Position numbers and translations under genes: made by a program. Shown one piece after another: positions 8,639 to 19,618 of a stretch of DNA of 64,000 nucleotides. Source of the stretch: Anaerosalibacter sp. Marseille-P3206 (GTDB lineage Bacteria; Bacillota; Clostridia; Tissierellales; Sporanaerobacteraceae); the NCBI RefSeq assembly GCF_900155565.1, contig NZ_FUHM01000002.1, positions 620,001 through 684,000 of the forward strand. Direction: 5' to 3'. The notes under the pieces were generated by a model. The model worked only from the letters and a program-made list of their open reading frames with translations, did not search any database and was not told the origin of the DNA. How positions within the stretch are numbered: the first letter of the stretch is position 1; the number at the start of each line of letters is the position of its first letter.

Positions 8639-9676
8639 ATGGACATCAAAATGGATTATGTAACTAAAACACTTTCTGAATTATTAAACATTCCTAGCCC
8701 TTCTGGGAACACTGAAGAAGCAATAAACTTTGTTGAAAATGAATTCAAATCCTTAGGAATAAAAACCTATAGGACAAACAAAGGAGCATTAATTGGAACA
8801 ATCGAAGGCGAAAACAAAGACAAGGAAGTAACTCTATCTGGTCATGTTGATACCCTCGGTGGTATGGTTAAGGAAATTAAATCAAATGGCAGACTAAAAA
8901 TCACACAAATCGGGGGTTATATATGGAATTCTATCGAAGGTGAATACTGTACGATAGAAGCTAGCAATGGTAAATCTTATACAGGTACTATATTGACCAC
9001 AAAAGCATCTACTCATGTTCATGGTGGGGAAGCAAAAGATTTAGAGAGAAATGAAAACAGTTTAGAAATTAGAATTGATGAAAAAGTTCTAAATGATAAA
9101 GATGTTGAAAAATTAGGAATATGTGTTGGTGACTATGTTTTCTTCGACCCAAGATGTGAAATAACTCCTAGTGGTTTTGTTAAATCTAGACATCTAGATG
9201 ATAAGGCAGGAGTAGCTTCTATATTAGCTATAGGAAAATATCTAGTTGAAAACAATTTAACTCCTAAATATACTACAAACTTTTTCATAAGCAACTACGA
9301 GGAAGTTGGACATGGTGCTAGTGCCGCTATTCCAGAAAAAACATTTGAATTTATAGCAATAGATATGGCTGCTCCAGGAACTGGGCAAACTTCTGATGAA
9401 TATAGCGTTACCATATGTGCAAAAGATTCTACAGGTCCTTATGATCTAGAACTAAAAAAACGACTAATAAATTTAGCTAAAGAAAATGATTTAAATTACA
9501 AAATAGATATATATCCTTATTATGGTTCTGATGGTAGTGCTACCTTAAGAGCTGGACATGATTTTAAAGTTGGCCTTATAGGACCTGGTGTTGATGCATC
9601 TCACTCCCATGAAAGAACACATATTGAAGCATTAGAAAACACAATTATACTCGGAATATTGTATTTGATAAGATAA
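8639..9676 (+). CDS. M42 family metallo-aminopeptidase
   Basis: This is a cytosolic dinuclear-metal peptidase of the glutamyl/deblocking aminopeptidase (TET, formerly CelM or FrvX) family that trims small peptides. Candidate metal ligands are visible: His69 and Asp71 in SGHVDTLGG, Asp in RHLDDKAGV near 185, Glu-Glu in NYEEVGHGAS near 220, Asp in AIDMAAPGTG and a late His in SHSHERTHIEAL. Length (345 residues) is typical. An AAGGAGGT site precedes the start. The gene is alone on the plus strand, convergent with yvcK, and a palindromic repeat fills the 71-nt gap between them. A role in using peptides imported by Opp is likely. Confidence 0.93.
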   Translation: MDIKMDYVTKTLSELLNIPSPSGNTEEAINFVENEFKSLGIKTYRTNKGALIGTIEGENKDKEVTLSGHVDTLGGMVKEIKSNGRLKITQIGGYIWNSIEGEYCTIEASNGKSYTGTILTTKASTHVHGGEAKDLERNENSLEIRIDEKVLNDKDVEKLGICVGDYVFFDPRCEITPSGFVKSRHLDDKAGVASILAIGKYLVENNLTPKYTTNFFISNYEEVGHGASAAIPEKTFEFIAIDMAAPGTGQTSDEYSVTICAKDSTGPYDLELKKRLINLAKENDLNYKIDIYPYYGSDGSATLRAGHDFKVGLIGPGVDASHSHERTHIEALENTIILGILYLIR

Positions 9677-9687
9677 AAAATGTTAAA

Positions 9688-9746
9688 GCGACACTCGGAC
9701 GGTATACTTCTCAGGATGAGACAAAAAGAACCGTCCCCGCTGTCGC
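9688..9746. repeat. Palindromic GGACGGT-core repeat, copy 1
   Basis: Left arm GCGACACTCGGACGGT (9688-9703) and right arm ACCGTCCCCGCTGTCGC (9730-9746) form a long imperfect hairpin around a 26-nt loop. It fills the gap between the convergent M42 gene and yvcK and could act as a terminator for both. The GGACGGT core recurs at 27682, 46544 and 54096. Confidence 0.7.
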
Positions 9747-9747
9747 A

Positions 9748-10737
9748 CTAATGTCTTAGTTTTGTTATTATTTCGCTTACTTTTAATGTATCATGACGAA
9801 TGTAGTCTTTTTTTACATCTATTAAATTGTCTTTTATAACTGTAATTCCCATATTACTTAATTTTACTTCATCTTCTTTTGTCAAAATAACAGGTTTAGC
9901 TCCATCTTCTTTGTATTTTTCAAGAATTTCTTCTGGTATCTCTTCTATATTTGCTATACAATAGTCTATTAAATTTTCTCTACTATGATTGAGTATAGCT
10001 TCAACATGTTCAAATACAGTATATCCATCTGTCTCACCTGGCTGAGTCATAACGTTTGAAACATATACTACAATAGCTTTTGAGTCATGGATATGATTTA
10101 TCATATCATTTACAAGTAGATTAGGTATAACACTTGTATAAAGACTCCCTGGTCCAAGAACTATTATATCTGCCTCTTCAATTGCAGAAACAGCCCCTTC
10201 CAAAGGATATGTCATTTCTGGTTCCATATAAACTCTTTTTATTTTACTTAAATATTCTTTGTTTTTTAATGGAATATTTGATTCTCCTTGAACTTTCATA
10301 CCATTTTCCAATTCAGCATATAAGGTTACATTTTCCAATGTCATTGGCAAAACTTTTCCTGTAACTGCTAATACATTAGAAGCTTCTCTTACTGCAACTT
10401 CAAAACTACCGCATATTTCATTCATGGCTGCCAAAAATAAATTTCCAAAGTTCTGACCCTTCAGTTTACCTTCTTTAAATCTATATTGAATTAATTTTTC
10501 CATAATAGGTTCTGTATTTGCTAATGCTAAAATACAACTTCTAATATCCCCTGGTGGAAGCATACCTAAATCCTCTCTAAGTATACCAGAACCTCCCCCA
10601 TCGTCTGCTACTGTCACTATGGCAGTAATATTAGACGTATACTCTTTTAGACCTCTTAGTAGTATAGATAGTCCAGTACCTCCACCAATAGCAACTATTT
10701 TAGGTCCTTTAGACAATTGTCTCTCTCTATAATTCAT
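9748..10737 (-). CDS. yvcK: YvcK/CofD-like gluconeogenesis factor
   Basis: YvcK binds UDP-N-acetylglucosamine in Bacillus and supports growth on gluconeogenic carbon sources and proper cell-wall synthesis. The 329-residue protein has the Rossmann start KIVAIGGGTGLSILLRGLKE, then VTVADDGGGSGILREDLGMLPPGDIR and VLGPGSLYTSVIPNLLV, all family hallmarks shared with the CofD transferases. It lies 20 nt after rapZ, in the conserved order rapZ-yvcK. A carbon-flow regulator of this type suits an organism living on amino acids rather than sugars. Confidence 0.95.
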   Translation of the reverse strand: MNYRERQLSKGPKIVAIGGGTGLSILLRGLKEYTSNITAIVTVADDGGGSGILREDLGMLPPGDIRSCILALANTEPIMEKLIQYRFKEGKLKGQNFGNLFLAAMNEICGSFEVAVREASNVLAVTGKVLPMTLENVTLYAELENGMKVQGESNIPLKNKEYLSKIKRVYMEPEMTYPLEGAVSAIEEADIIVLGPGSLYTSVIPNLLVNDMINHIHDSKAIVVYVSNVMTQPGETDGYTVFEHVEAILNHSRENLIDYCIANIEEIPEEILEKYKEDGAKPVILTKEDEVKLSNMGITVIKDNLIDVKKDYIRHDTLKVSEIITKLRH

Positions 10738-10757
10738 TTCATTTAACTCCTCTTTAT

Positions 10758-11615
10758 TTATTTGCTATCCCTGTGACTTAATATAACTCTATTACCCTCT
10801 TTCGAAAGAATTTCCTGTATGAAATTAGCTATAGCTACAGATCTATGTTTTCCTCCTGTACAACCTATTCCTATAACTAATTGAGTTTTTCCCTCTTTTA
10901 TATAGTAAGGTATAAGAAAATTTAACATATCAATTAACTTATGAATAAATGTTTTTGTTTGCTCCCATTTTAATACATATTCCCTGACATTTTCATCATT
11001 ACCAGTATAATCCTTTAGTTCTTCTATATAATATGGATTAGGTAAAAATCTGACATCAAATATTAAATCTCCATCCAATAAAATCCCATATTTAAATCCA
11101 AAAGAAACTACTGAAATAGTTAACTTTCTAGACTCCTCACCTTCAACAAATATTTTTCTTATTTCTTCTTTCAACATACCAATAGTAAAATTTGAAGTGT
11201 CTATTATATAATCTGCTTTACTTTTTACTTCTTCTAGTAACTCTCTTTCTTTATTTATACCATCAATCAATCTACCATTAACGCTTAGTGGATGGGGTCT
11301 CCTTAACTCTTTATACCTTTTAATCAATACAATATCAGATGCGTCTAAAAAAAGTATTCTATATTTTAAACCCTTTTCACTTAGCTTTTCTAAGCTATTA
11401 AAAAGCGCATCAAAGAATTTCCCACCTCTAATATCCACCACTACAGCTACCTTTTTTATATTTCTTTTAGATTCATAACATAACTCTGCAAAACCAGGTA
11501 ATAATTGTGGTGGAAGGTTGTCCATACAATAGTAATTAATATCTTCCATTGCTTTCATAGCCTGACTTTTCCCAGCTCCAGATAATCCTGTGATTATAAG
11601 AAATTCCATATCCAT
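10758..11615 (-). CDS. rapZ: RNase adapter / nucleotide-binding protein RapZ (YvcJ)
   Basis: RapZ is a P-loop protein. In E. coli it presents GlmZ small RNA to RNase E and senses glucosamine 6-phosphate; in Firmicutes YvcJ has GTPase activity and an unclear partner. The 285 residues have Walker A GLSGAGKS (10-17), a B-type segment VAVVVDIRGG, and the C-terminal phosphate-binding motif GIGCTGGKHRSVAIANF. The start follows GGAGGG. It lies between the PHP gene (16 nt upstream) and yvcK (20 nt downstream), so it is very probably cotranscribed with murB, PHP and yvcK. Confidence 0.95.
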   Translation of the reverse strand: MDMEFLIITGLSGAGKSQAMKAMEDINYYCMDNLPPQLLPGFAELCYESKRNIKKVAVVVDIRGGKFFDALFNSLEKLSEKGLKYRILFLDASDIVLIKRYKELRRPHPLSVNGRLIDGINKERELLEEVKSKADYIIDTSNFTIGMLKEEIRKIFVEGEESRKLTISVVSFGFKYGILLDGDLIFDVRFLPNPYYIEELKDYTGNDENVREYVLKWEQTKTFIHKLIDMLNFLIPYYIKEGKTQLVIGIGCTGGKHRSVAIANFIQEILSKEGNRVILSHRDSK

Positions 11616-11631
11616 ATTTTCCCTCCGTTAA

Positions 11632-12369
11632 TTAATCCTTGATGTTTATTATCCTTTCTAGGGGTACTTTAACCTGTTTTGCTCTTTTTATACCTTTTTC
11701 CAAATTACCAACATCCTCTGGTCTATGTGCATCACTACTAATGTAGAAATTAACACCTTCTCTTAGAGCAATTTCTATTTCGTCTACAGTTAAATGGCTG
11801 TGACTTGAATTTATCTCCAATGCTGTACCCTTTTCTCTTGCAGCTCTAGCTAATCTTTCTATATCAACATATACCTTAGAACCAGGATGTGTAATTATAT
11901 CTATAGGATACCTATCCATAGCCTTTATTAATGCTTCTGTATTCATTTTCATAGCCTTAGACTTTAGTCCAGAAAACATCTTAGAAAGTCCATTAAAAAT
12001 ATAAAGTTTATAGAAATCTATTGGATTTCTAGGCATAGCACCAAAATGATATCCTAATAAAAGTATATCTAAGTATTTTAAATCTTCTTCTGTCACATCT
12101 ATAGTTCCATCATAGCCAAGTAAATTTGCTTCAACGCCTAGCAGTATCTTTAGGCCTTTTGGCTCAAATTCCTTATTTAATTCATCAATCTCTTCTCTCA
12201 TTACTTTTAAGTTTTTTCTTTTTACTCCATAACCAACATGCCCAGGACCATGATCACATATTGCAATCTCCTTCAAACCCTTAATATAGGCTTCTTCAGC
12301 GTTATCTCTTATAGTACCCTTTCCATGGCTATATATGGTATGAGTATGATAATCTCCGTAAATTTTCAT
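11632..12369 (-). CDS. PHP-domain metal-dependent phosphoesterase
   Basis: This 245-residue single PHP domain resembles the YcdX/histidinol-phosphatase-like group. Metal-binding motifs are DYHTHTIYSHGKG (residues 6-18), CDHGPGHVG (38-46), GVEANLL (78-84), GYHFG, THPG, EINSSH and SSDAHRPEDVG, so all the expected His/Asp/Glu clusters are there. The substrate is unknown; histidine biosynthesis is not supported, as no his genes are near. It sits 12 nt after murB and 16 nt before rapZ in what is clearly one transcription unit. A role in cell-wall or nucleotide metabolism would fit the neighbourhood but is only inference. Confidence 0.88.
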   Translation of the reverse strand: MKIYGDYHTHTIYSHGKGTIRDNAEEAYIKGLKEIAICDHGPGHVGYGVKRKNLKVMREEIDELNKEFEPKGLKILLGVEANLLGYDGTIDVTEEDLKYLDILLLGYHFGAMPRNPIDFYKLYIFNGLSKMFSGLKSKAMKMNTEALIKAMDRYPIDIITHPGSKVYVDIERLARAAREKGTALEINSSHSHLTVDEIEIALREGVNFYISSDAHRPEDVGNLEKGIKRAKQVKVPLERIINIKD

Positions 12370-12381
12370 ATATTTACCTTC

Positions 12382-13296
12382 CTATTCTTCTCCAACAAAT
12401 TTTATTTCTGGTTCTAATAACACATCATATTTATCTCTTACTATCTTTTGCACTACCTTAATGAGATTAACAACATCATTACAAGTAGCATTGTCAACAT
12501 TTACTATAAAACCACTATGCAATTCGGAAACTTGCGCTCCTCCTAGGCGTATACCTTTTAGTCCTGAATCTTCTATTAATTTTCCAGCATAATGTCCTTC
12601 AGGTCTTTTAAAAGTACTTCCTCCACTAGGAAGATTAAGAGGTTGTTTAGTAGTTCTCCTTTCTGTATAGTCCTTCATTTTTCCTGAAATTTCATCGTAA
12701 TCTCCTTCTTCAAGTTCCATTTCCACTTCTACTACTATAAGACCTTCATCTTGTACTCTACTTCCCCTATATCTAAACTTCATTTCTTCATTAGATAGTT
12801 CTATAATTTCTCCATTCTTATCTATACACTTTACCTTAGTAACAATATCCTTCATCTCTCCACCATAGGCACCTGCATTCATGGTAATAGCTCCACCAAT
12901 ACTTCCTGGTATACCATTGGCAAACTCTAATCCTTTAAGGGAAGCCTTAAGAGCTCTTTTGCTCACAACTGTAAGTAAAGCTCCTGCCTGTGCTTTCAAT
13001 TTAGTCCCATTTACATTTATATCTCCTAATGCTTCTGCTATTTTTATTACTACACCTCGTATACCAGTGTCACTAACTAATATATTAGACCCATTTCCCA
13101 TTACAATATAATTTATATTATTATTCCTACAAATATTAATAGCCTCAATTAACTCTCTCTCATTTGCAGGTATTATCATCAAATCAACTGGTCCACCTAT
13201 TCTAAAAGAAGTATGTTTTTTCATAGGTTCATCTATTAGAACTCTTGCACCTTTCAATTCCTCAACAAACAAATTATATAAATCAGTTTTATTCAA
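12382..13296 (-). CDS. murB: UDP-N-acetylenolpyruvoylglucosamine reductase
   Basis: MurB reduces UDP-GlcNAc-enolpyruvate to UDP-MurNAc with NADPH and FAD, the second step of peptidoglycan precursor synthesis. The sequence shows the FAD-binding parts TSFRIGGPVDLM and GNGSNILVSD, then GIPGSIGGAITMNAGAYGGE, the YRGSRVQ segment and the C-terminal catalytic region LPSGGSTFKRPEGHYAGKLI, where Ser of GGS is the proton donor. It is the short type II MurB of Firmicutes. I place the start at TTG 13296, 8 nt after AGGAG; a GTG nine bases upstream (13305) overlaps the ribosome site and is less likely. Confidence 0.95.
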   Translation of the reverse strand: MNKTDLYNLFVEELKGARVLIDEPMKKHTSFRIGGPVDLMIIPANERELIEAINICRNNNINYIVMGNGSNILVSDTGIRGVVIKIAEALGDINVNGTKLKAQAGALLTVVSKRALKASLKGLEFANGIPGSIGGAITMNAGAYGGEMKDIVTKVKCIDKNGEIIELSNEEMKFRYRGSRVQDEGLIVVEVEMELEEGDYDEISGKMKDYTERRTTKQPLNLPSGGSTFKRPEGHYAGKLIEDSGLKGIRLGGAQVSELHSGFIVNVDNATCNDVVNLIKVVQKIVRDKYDVLLEPEIKFVGEE

Positions 13297-13342
13297 ACAA
13301 ACCACTCCTACAATTAATATTTATATCAATGTATATTATAAC

Positions 13343-14668
13343 TCATTCTGTCAATAATTCTACACGCTTCACCCCATCTAATATGGCTGACTCAGTAGTT
13401 TTCTCACCTAATATGGCTTTTCTTACTTCCTCTTGAATTATAATATCAATATCTTTCCAATCATTATCTTTTGGTACAACCTTAGTATAGTAAATAGTAT
13501 TTTCTATTTTCTTCATCATAGGTTCAGTTATATACATATCATCTATACCCTTTTTAACTGTAAACATGCCTAATTGTTCCAATGTTCTTTGAGTACTATC
13601 TTCTGTTAGATATTTTAAAAACTCTACACACATTTCCATTTTCTTTATATCTTCATTTTGGAATACACCAAAAGCTGCAACACCATTAGACAATGTCACA
13701 GGAAAGTTAACATCTCCAATAGGAAAGTTAGCTACATCATAATTAAATCCCTTTCCTTCATCTTGAAGCTTTCTTAATACCTTTACAGCCCAAGCACCTG
13801 TTGGATATACTGCAACTTTCTTTTCTTTGCTAAACATATCCCAACATTCTCTCTCCCCTATTATACCAAAATATTCAGGTGTTACTCTATATTTATATTT
13901 TAAATCCACTACTTTTTGTAAACCTGTTATTGCACTCTCCCCTTTAAATACAAATTTACCGGTTTTATTATCTATAATATCTGCTCCATCACTAAGTATT
14001 ATTCCCCATAAATTATAATAATTAGGCTCTATAAATGAAATAAATCCAAAATAATCATTTATGCCATCATCATCTGAATCAAATGTAAGTGCACTCATAC
14101 TATCTACAAATTCTTCATAAGTCCAATTTCCATCAATAGGTGGAGAGATACCCCTTTCATTGAATAAATCTAAATTTAAATACATGGTATATGTAGTTAT
14201 AGCAAAAGGTACTCCTACTAAATTACCATCATTGGTTACTGATTTTATAGTTTCAAATTTAAACATATCCAATTCCTTATCTGTAAAATATTCATCAAGT
14301 GGATGTAACTTGTCAAAATCATGGAAGTCATAACTTATAGGCACAATATCTGGCTTATCACCAGATTCTATTCCTTGATTTATAATATTAGAACCACTTT
14401 CCCAATCTAAGGGAGTAAATTCTATATATACACCAGGATTTTTCTTTTCAAAGGACTTTATTTTCTGTTGAATCCAACTATATCTGCTTCCTGTTTCCAC
14501 ATTTAATCTAGGATAGTCCCACAATTTTATTACTCCTGTATATTTTTCATCATCCTTCTCTGTCAATGACTCTACATCATTGTAATGTATGTAAATTGAC
14601 CAAAATATAAAAAAAGCAATAAGCATCATAGCAATAATTTCTAGTTTCTTGTTTTTCAAAAAAGCCAC
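13343..14668 (-). CDS. Orphan extracellular solute-binding protein (family 1), membrane-anchored
   Basis: This 441-residue protein resembles carbohydrate-type ABC solute-binding proteins: GVIKLWDYPRLNVETGSRYS, FEKKNPGVYIEFTPLDW, KPDIVPISYD, GVPFAITTYTMYLNLDLFNE and a late WDMFSKEKKVAVYPTGAWAV are all usual parts of that fold. Residues 10-27 (EIIAMMLIAFFIFWSIYI) are a hydrophobic segment, but there is no lipobox cysteine, so the protein is probably held by an uncleaved signal anchor rather than a lipid. No permease or ATPase gene is nearby. It may serve an unlinked transporter or act as a sensor. It lies 46 nt upstream of murB in the same direction and starts downstream of the nifJ terminator. 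Confidence 0.85.
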   Translation of the reverse strand: MAFLKNKKLEIIAMMLIAFFIFWSIYIHYNDVESLTEKDDEKYTGVIKLWDYPRLNVETGSRYSWIQQKIKSFEKKNPGVYIEFTPLDWESGSNIINQGIESGDKPDIVPISYDFHDFDKLHPLDEYFTDKELDMFKFETIKSVTNDGNLVGVPFAITTYTMYLNLDLFNERGISPPIDGNWTYEEFVDSMSALTFDSDDDGINDYFGFISFIEPNYYNLWGIILSDGADIIDNKTGKFVFKGESAITGLQKVVDLKYKYRVTPEYFGIIGERECWDMFSKEKKVAVYPTGAWAVKVLRKLQDEGKGFNYDVANFPIGDVNFPVTLSNGVAAFGVFQNEDIKKMEMCVEFLKYLTEDSTQRTLEQLGMFTVKKGIDDMYITEPMMKKIENTIYYTKVVPKDNDWKDIDIIIQEEVRKAILGEKTTESAILDGVKRVELLTE

Positions 14669-14708
14669 CCCCTAAATATAAATATTCAGAGGCAATATCT
14701 ATTATGAA

Positions 14709-14735
14709 AAAAAGGAGCCATTCTGGCTCCTTTTT
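14709..14735 (-). terminator. Intrinsic terminator of nifJ
   Basis: AAAAAGGAGCCA and TGGCTCCTTTTT form a perfect 12-bp stem with a 3-nt loop, ending in a T-run on the minus strand, directly after the nifJ stop codon. Confidence 0.92.
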
Positions 14736-14736
14736 A

Positions 14737-18261
<3,525 letters not shown>

Positions 18262-18353
18262 TTATAGACCCCCTTTGGATATTAGTACTTTGTATAATAA
18301 ATTTGACACTCCCATATATAATAGGATGCGTCTATTCATTTCAACACAATTTT

Positions 18354-18382
18354 AGTATATTAAACATCATTCGTAAAGTCAA
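18354..18382 (-). promoter_or_regulatory. nifJ proximal promoter
   Basis: On the minus strand TTGACT (18377-18382) is followed after 17 nt by TATACT (18354-18359). The start point would be near 18347, about 85 nt before the nifJ start codon. Confidence 0.6.
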
Positions 18383-18440
18383 CCAACAAAAGATATTTTA
18401 ATAGGCAAAAAATCATGGATTTTATGCAATTATCGATGTT

Positions 18441-18469
18441 ATAGTATTCTTTTGTTAATAAATTGTCAA
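18441..18469 (-). promoter_or_regulatory. nifJ distal promoter
   Basis: TTGACA (18464-18469) is followed after 17 nt by TACTAT (18441-18446) on the minus strand, right after the hprK stop codon. Together with the proximal promoter it gives nifJ two tandem start sites, with leaders of about 170 and 85 nt. Confidence 0.65.
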
Positions 18470-18476
18470 GTTTTAA

Positions 18477-19406
18477 TTATACATTTTTTCTCATATTCAT
18501 CATCTCTTTTACTCTTTCATCTAGTGCTAATGCTGCATTATAACCTAATAATTTTTGTCTATTATTTCTTACAGCTACTTCAACTATCATAGCTGTATTT
18601 CTTCCAGGTCTTACTGGAATAACTAATTTAGGTACTCTTGTTCCAAGTATATCTATGTATTCCTCATCTAATCCAACTCTATCGTATTCCTTTTCTTCAT
18701 CCCAAAATTCCAATTCTATAACCAAATCAATAAATTCCCATTGTTTTACTGCACTTACTCCATAAAGTCTCTCTATATCTATTATTCCAATTCCTCTAAT
18801 CTCCATAAAATGTCTTATAAGTTCTGGACTAGTTCCTCTAATATCATCTTCTACCTTCTTTATCTCAACAGCATCATCAGCTATTAACCTATGTCCACGC
18901 TTTATAAGTTCTAAAGCTGTCTCACTTTTACCTACACCACTTTTCCCCATTAAAAGTATTCCCATGCCATAAACTTCAACTAAAACCCCATGAATTGTAA
19001 TTTCAGGTGCTAGAACTTCATCTAAGTAATTTATGAGATGATTTATGAATTTTGTTGTTGATAAATCAGTTCTTAAAATTGTTCTGTTTTTTTCTTTCCC
19101 TGACTTTAGTATTTCAGGGAAAACATCCAAATCCCTACATATGATTAATGCAGGTATAGGATAAGAAAAAAGCATTTCTGCAATCTTTAACTTCCTATCA
19201 TCTGATAAATTATCAAAATAACGCCATTCTACATTGCCGATTATCTGCAATCTCTCATATGCAAAAGATTCAAAATACCCTGCAAGTTGAATACCAGGTC
19301 TATTCATTTCACTTATTGTAATCTTAATATCATGAATATTGTCTGCCTCATGTATTACTTCTAGTTTTAAATCTTTAATTATTTTATCTAAAGTAACATA
19401 TTCCAT
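18477..19406 (-). CDS. hprK: HPr kinase/phosphorylase
   Basis: HprK phosphorylates or dephosphorylates HPr on Ser46 in response to ATP, fructose 1,6-bisphosphate and phosphate, and so controls carbon catabolite repression. The 309-residue protein has His139 in HGVLVEVYGMG, Walker A GKSGVGKS (154-161), the acidic pair in IADDAVEI and the family signature EIRGIGIIDIERLYG. Its target HPr (Ser46 intact) is encoded at 6839-7102. It follows a small PspC-like gene by 15 nt and uvrC just before that, all in one direction, so uvrC-pspC-hprK is a likely transcription unit ending before the nifJ promoters. Confidence 0.96.
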   Translation of the reverse strand: MEYVTLDKIIKDLKLEVIHEADNIHDIKITISEMNRPGIQLAGYFESFAYERLQIIGNVEWRYFDNLSDDRKLKIAEMLFSYPIPALIICRDLDVFPEILKSGKEKNRTILRTDLSTTKFINHLINYLDEVLAPEITIHGVLVEVYGMGILLMGKSGVGKSETALELIKRGHRLIADDAVEIKKVEDDIRGTSPELIRHFMEIRGIGIIDIERLYGVSAVKQWEFIDLVIELEFWDEEKEYDRVGLDEEYIDILGTRVPKLVIPVRPGRNTAMIVEVAVRNNRQKLLGYNAALALDERVKEMMNMRKNV

Positions 19407-19421
19407 ATAATCACATCCTAA

Positions 19422-19607
19422 TCATTCTGGTATTATTAAACAAGCTATAAAATAAGCAATAAGTCCAGGAAATCCACAGCTAAATAAAGATAAAAATACC
19501 CACCCAAGCCTTACAATCGTAGGATCAATATTAAAATACTCACCTATTCCTCCACAAACACCACAAATTTTTCTATCAACAATGGATCTTCTCAATTTCT
19601 TTTCCAT
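19422..19607 (-). CDS. PspC-domain small membrane protein
   Basis: The 61-residue protein is a single PspC domain: KLRRSIVDRKICGVCGGIGE, then YFNIDPTIVRLGWVFLSLFS and a hydrophobic end. The family includes phage-shock PspC and stress-linked membrane proteins of Gram-positive bacteria. At this length it is little more than one amphipathic and one membrane-spanning segment. It lies between uvrC (11 nt) and hprK (15 nt) and must be cotranscribed with them. Whether it is a stress sensor here is unknown. Confidence 0.9.
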   Translation of the reverse strand: MEKKLRRSIVDRKICGVCGGIGEYFNIDPTIVRLGWVFLSLFSCGFPGLIAYFIACLIIPE

Positions 19608-19618
19608 TTTTAGCCCCC

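Noticed and set aside
18262-18433. Riboswitch or T-box in the nifJ leader
   Set aside because: No T-box sequence (AGGGTGGNACCGCG) or known aptamer core was seen, and there is no terminator hairpin before the start codon.
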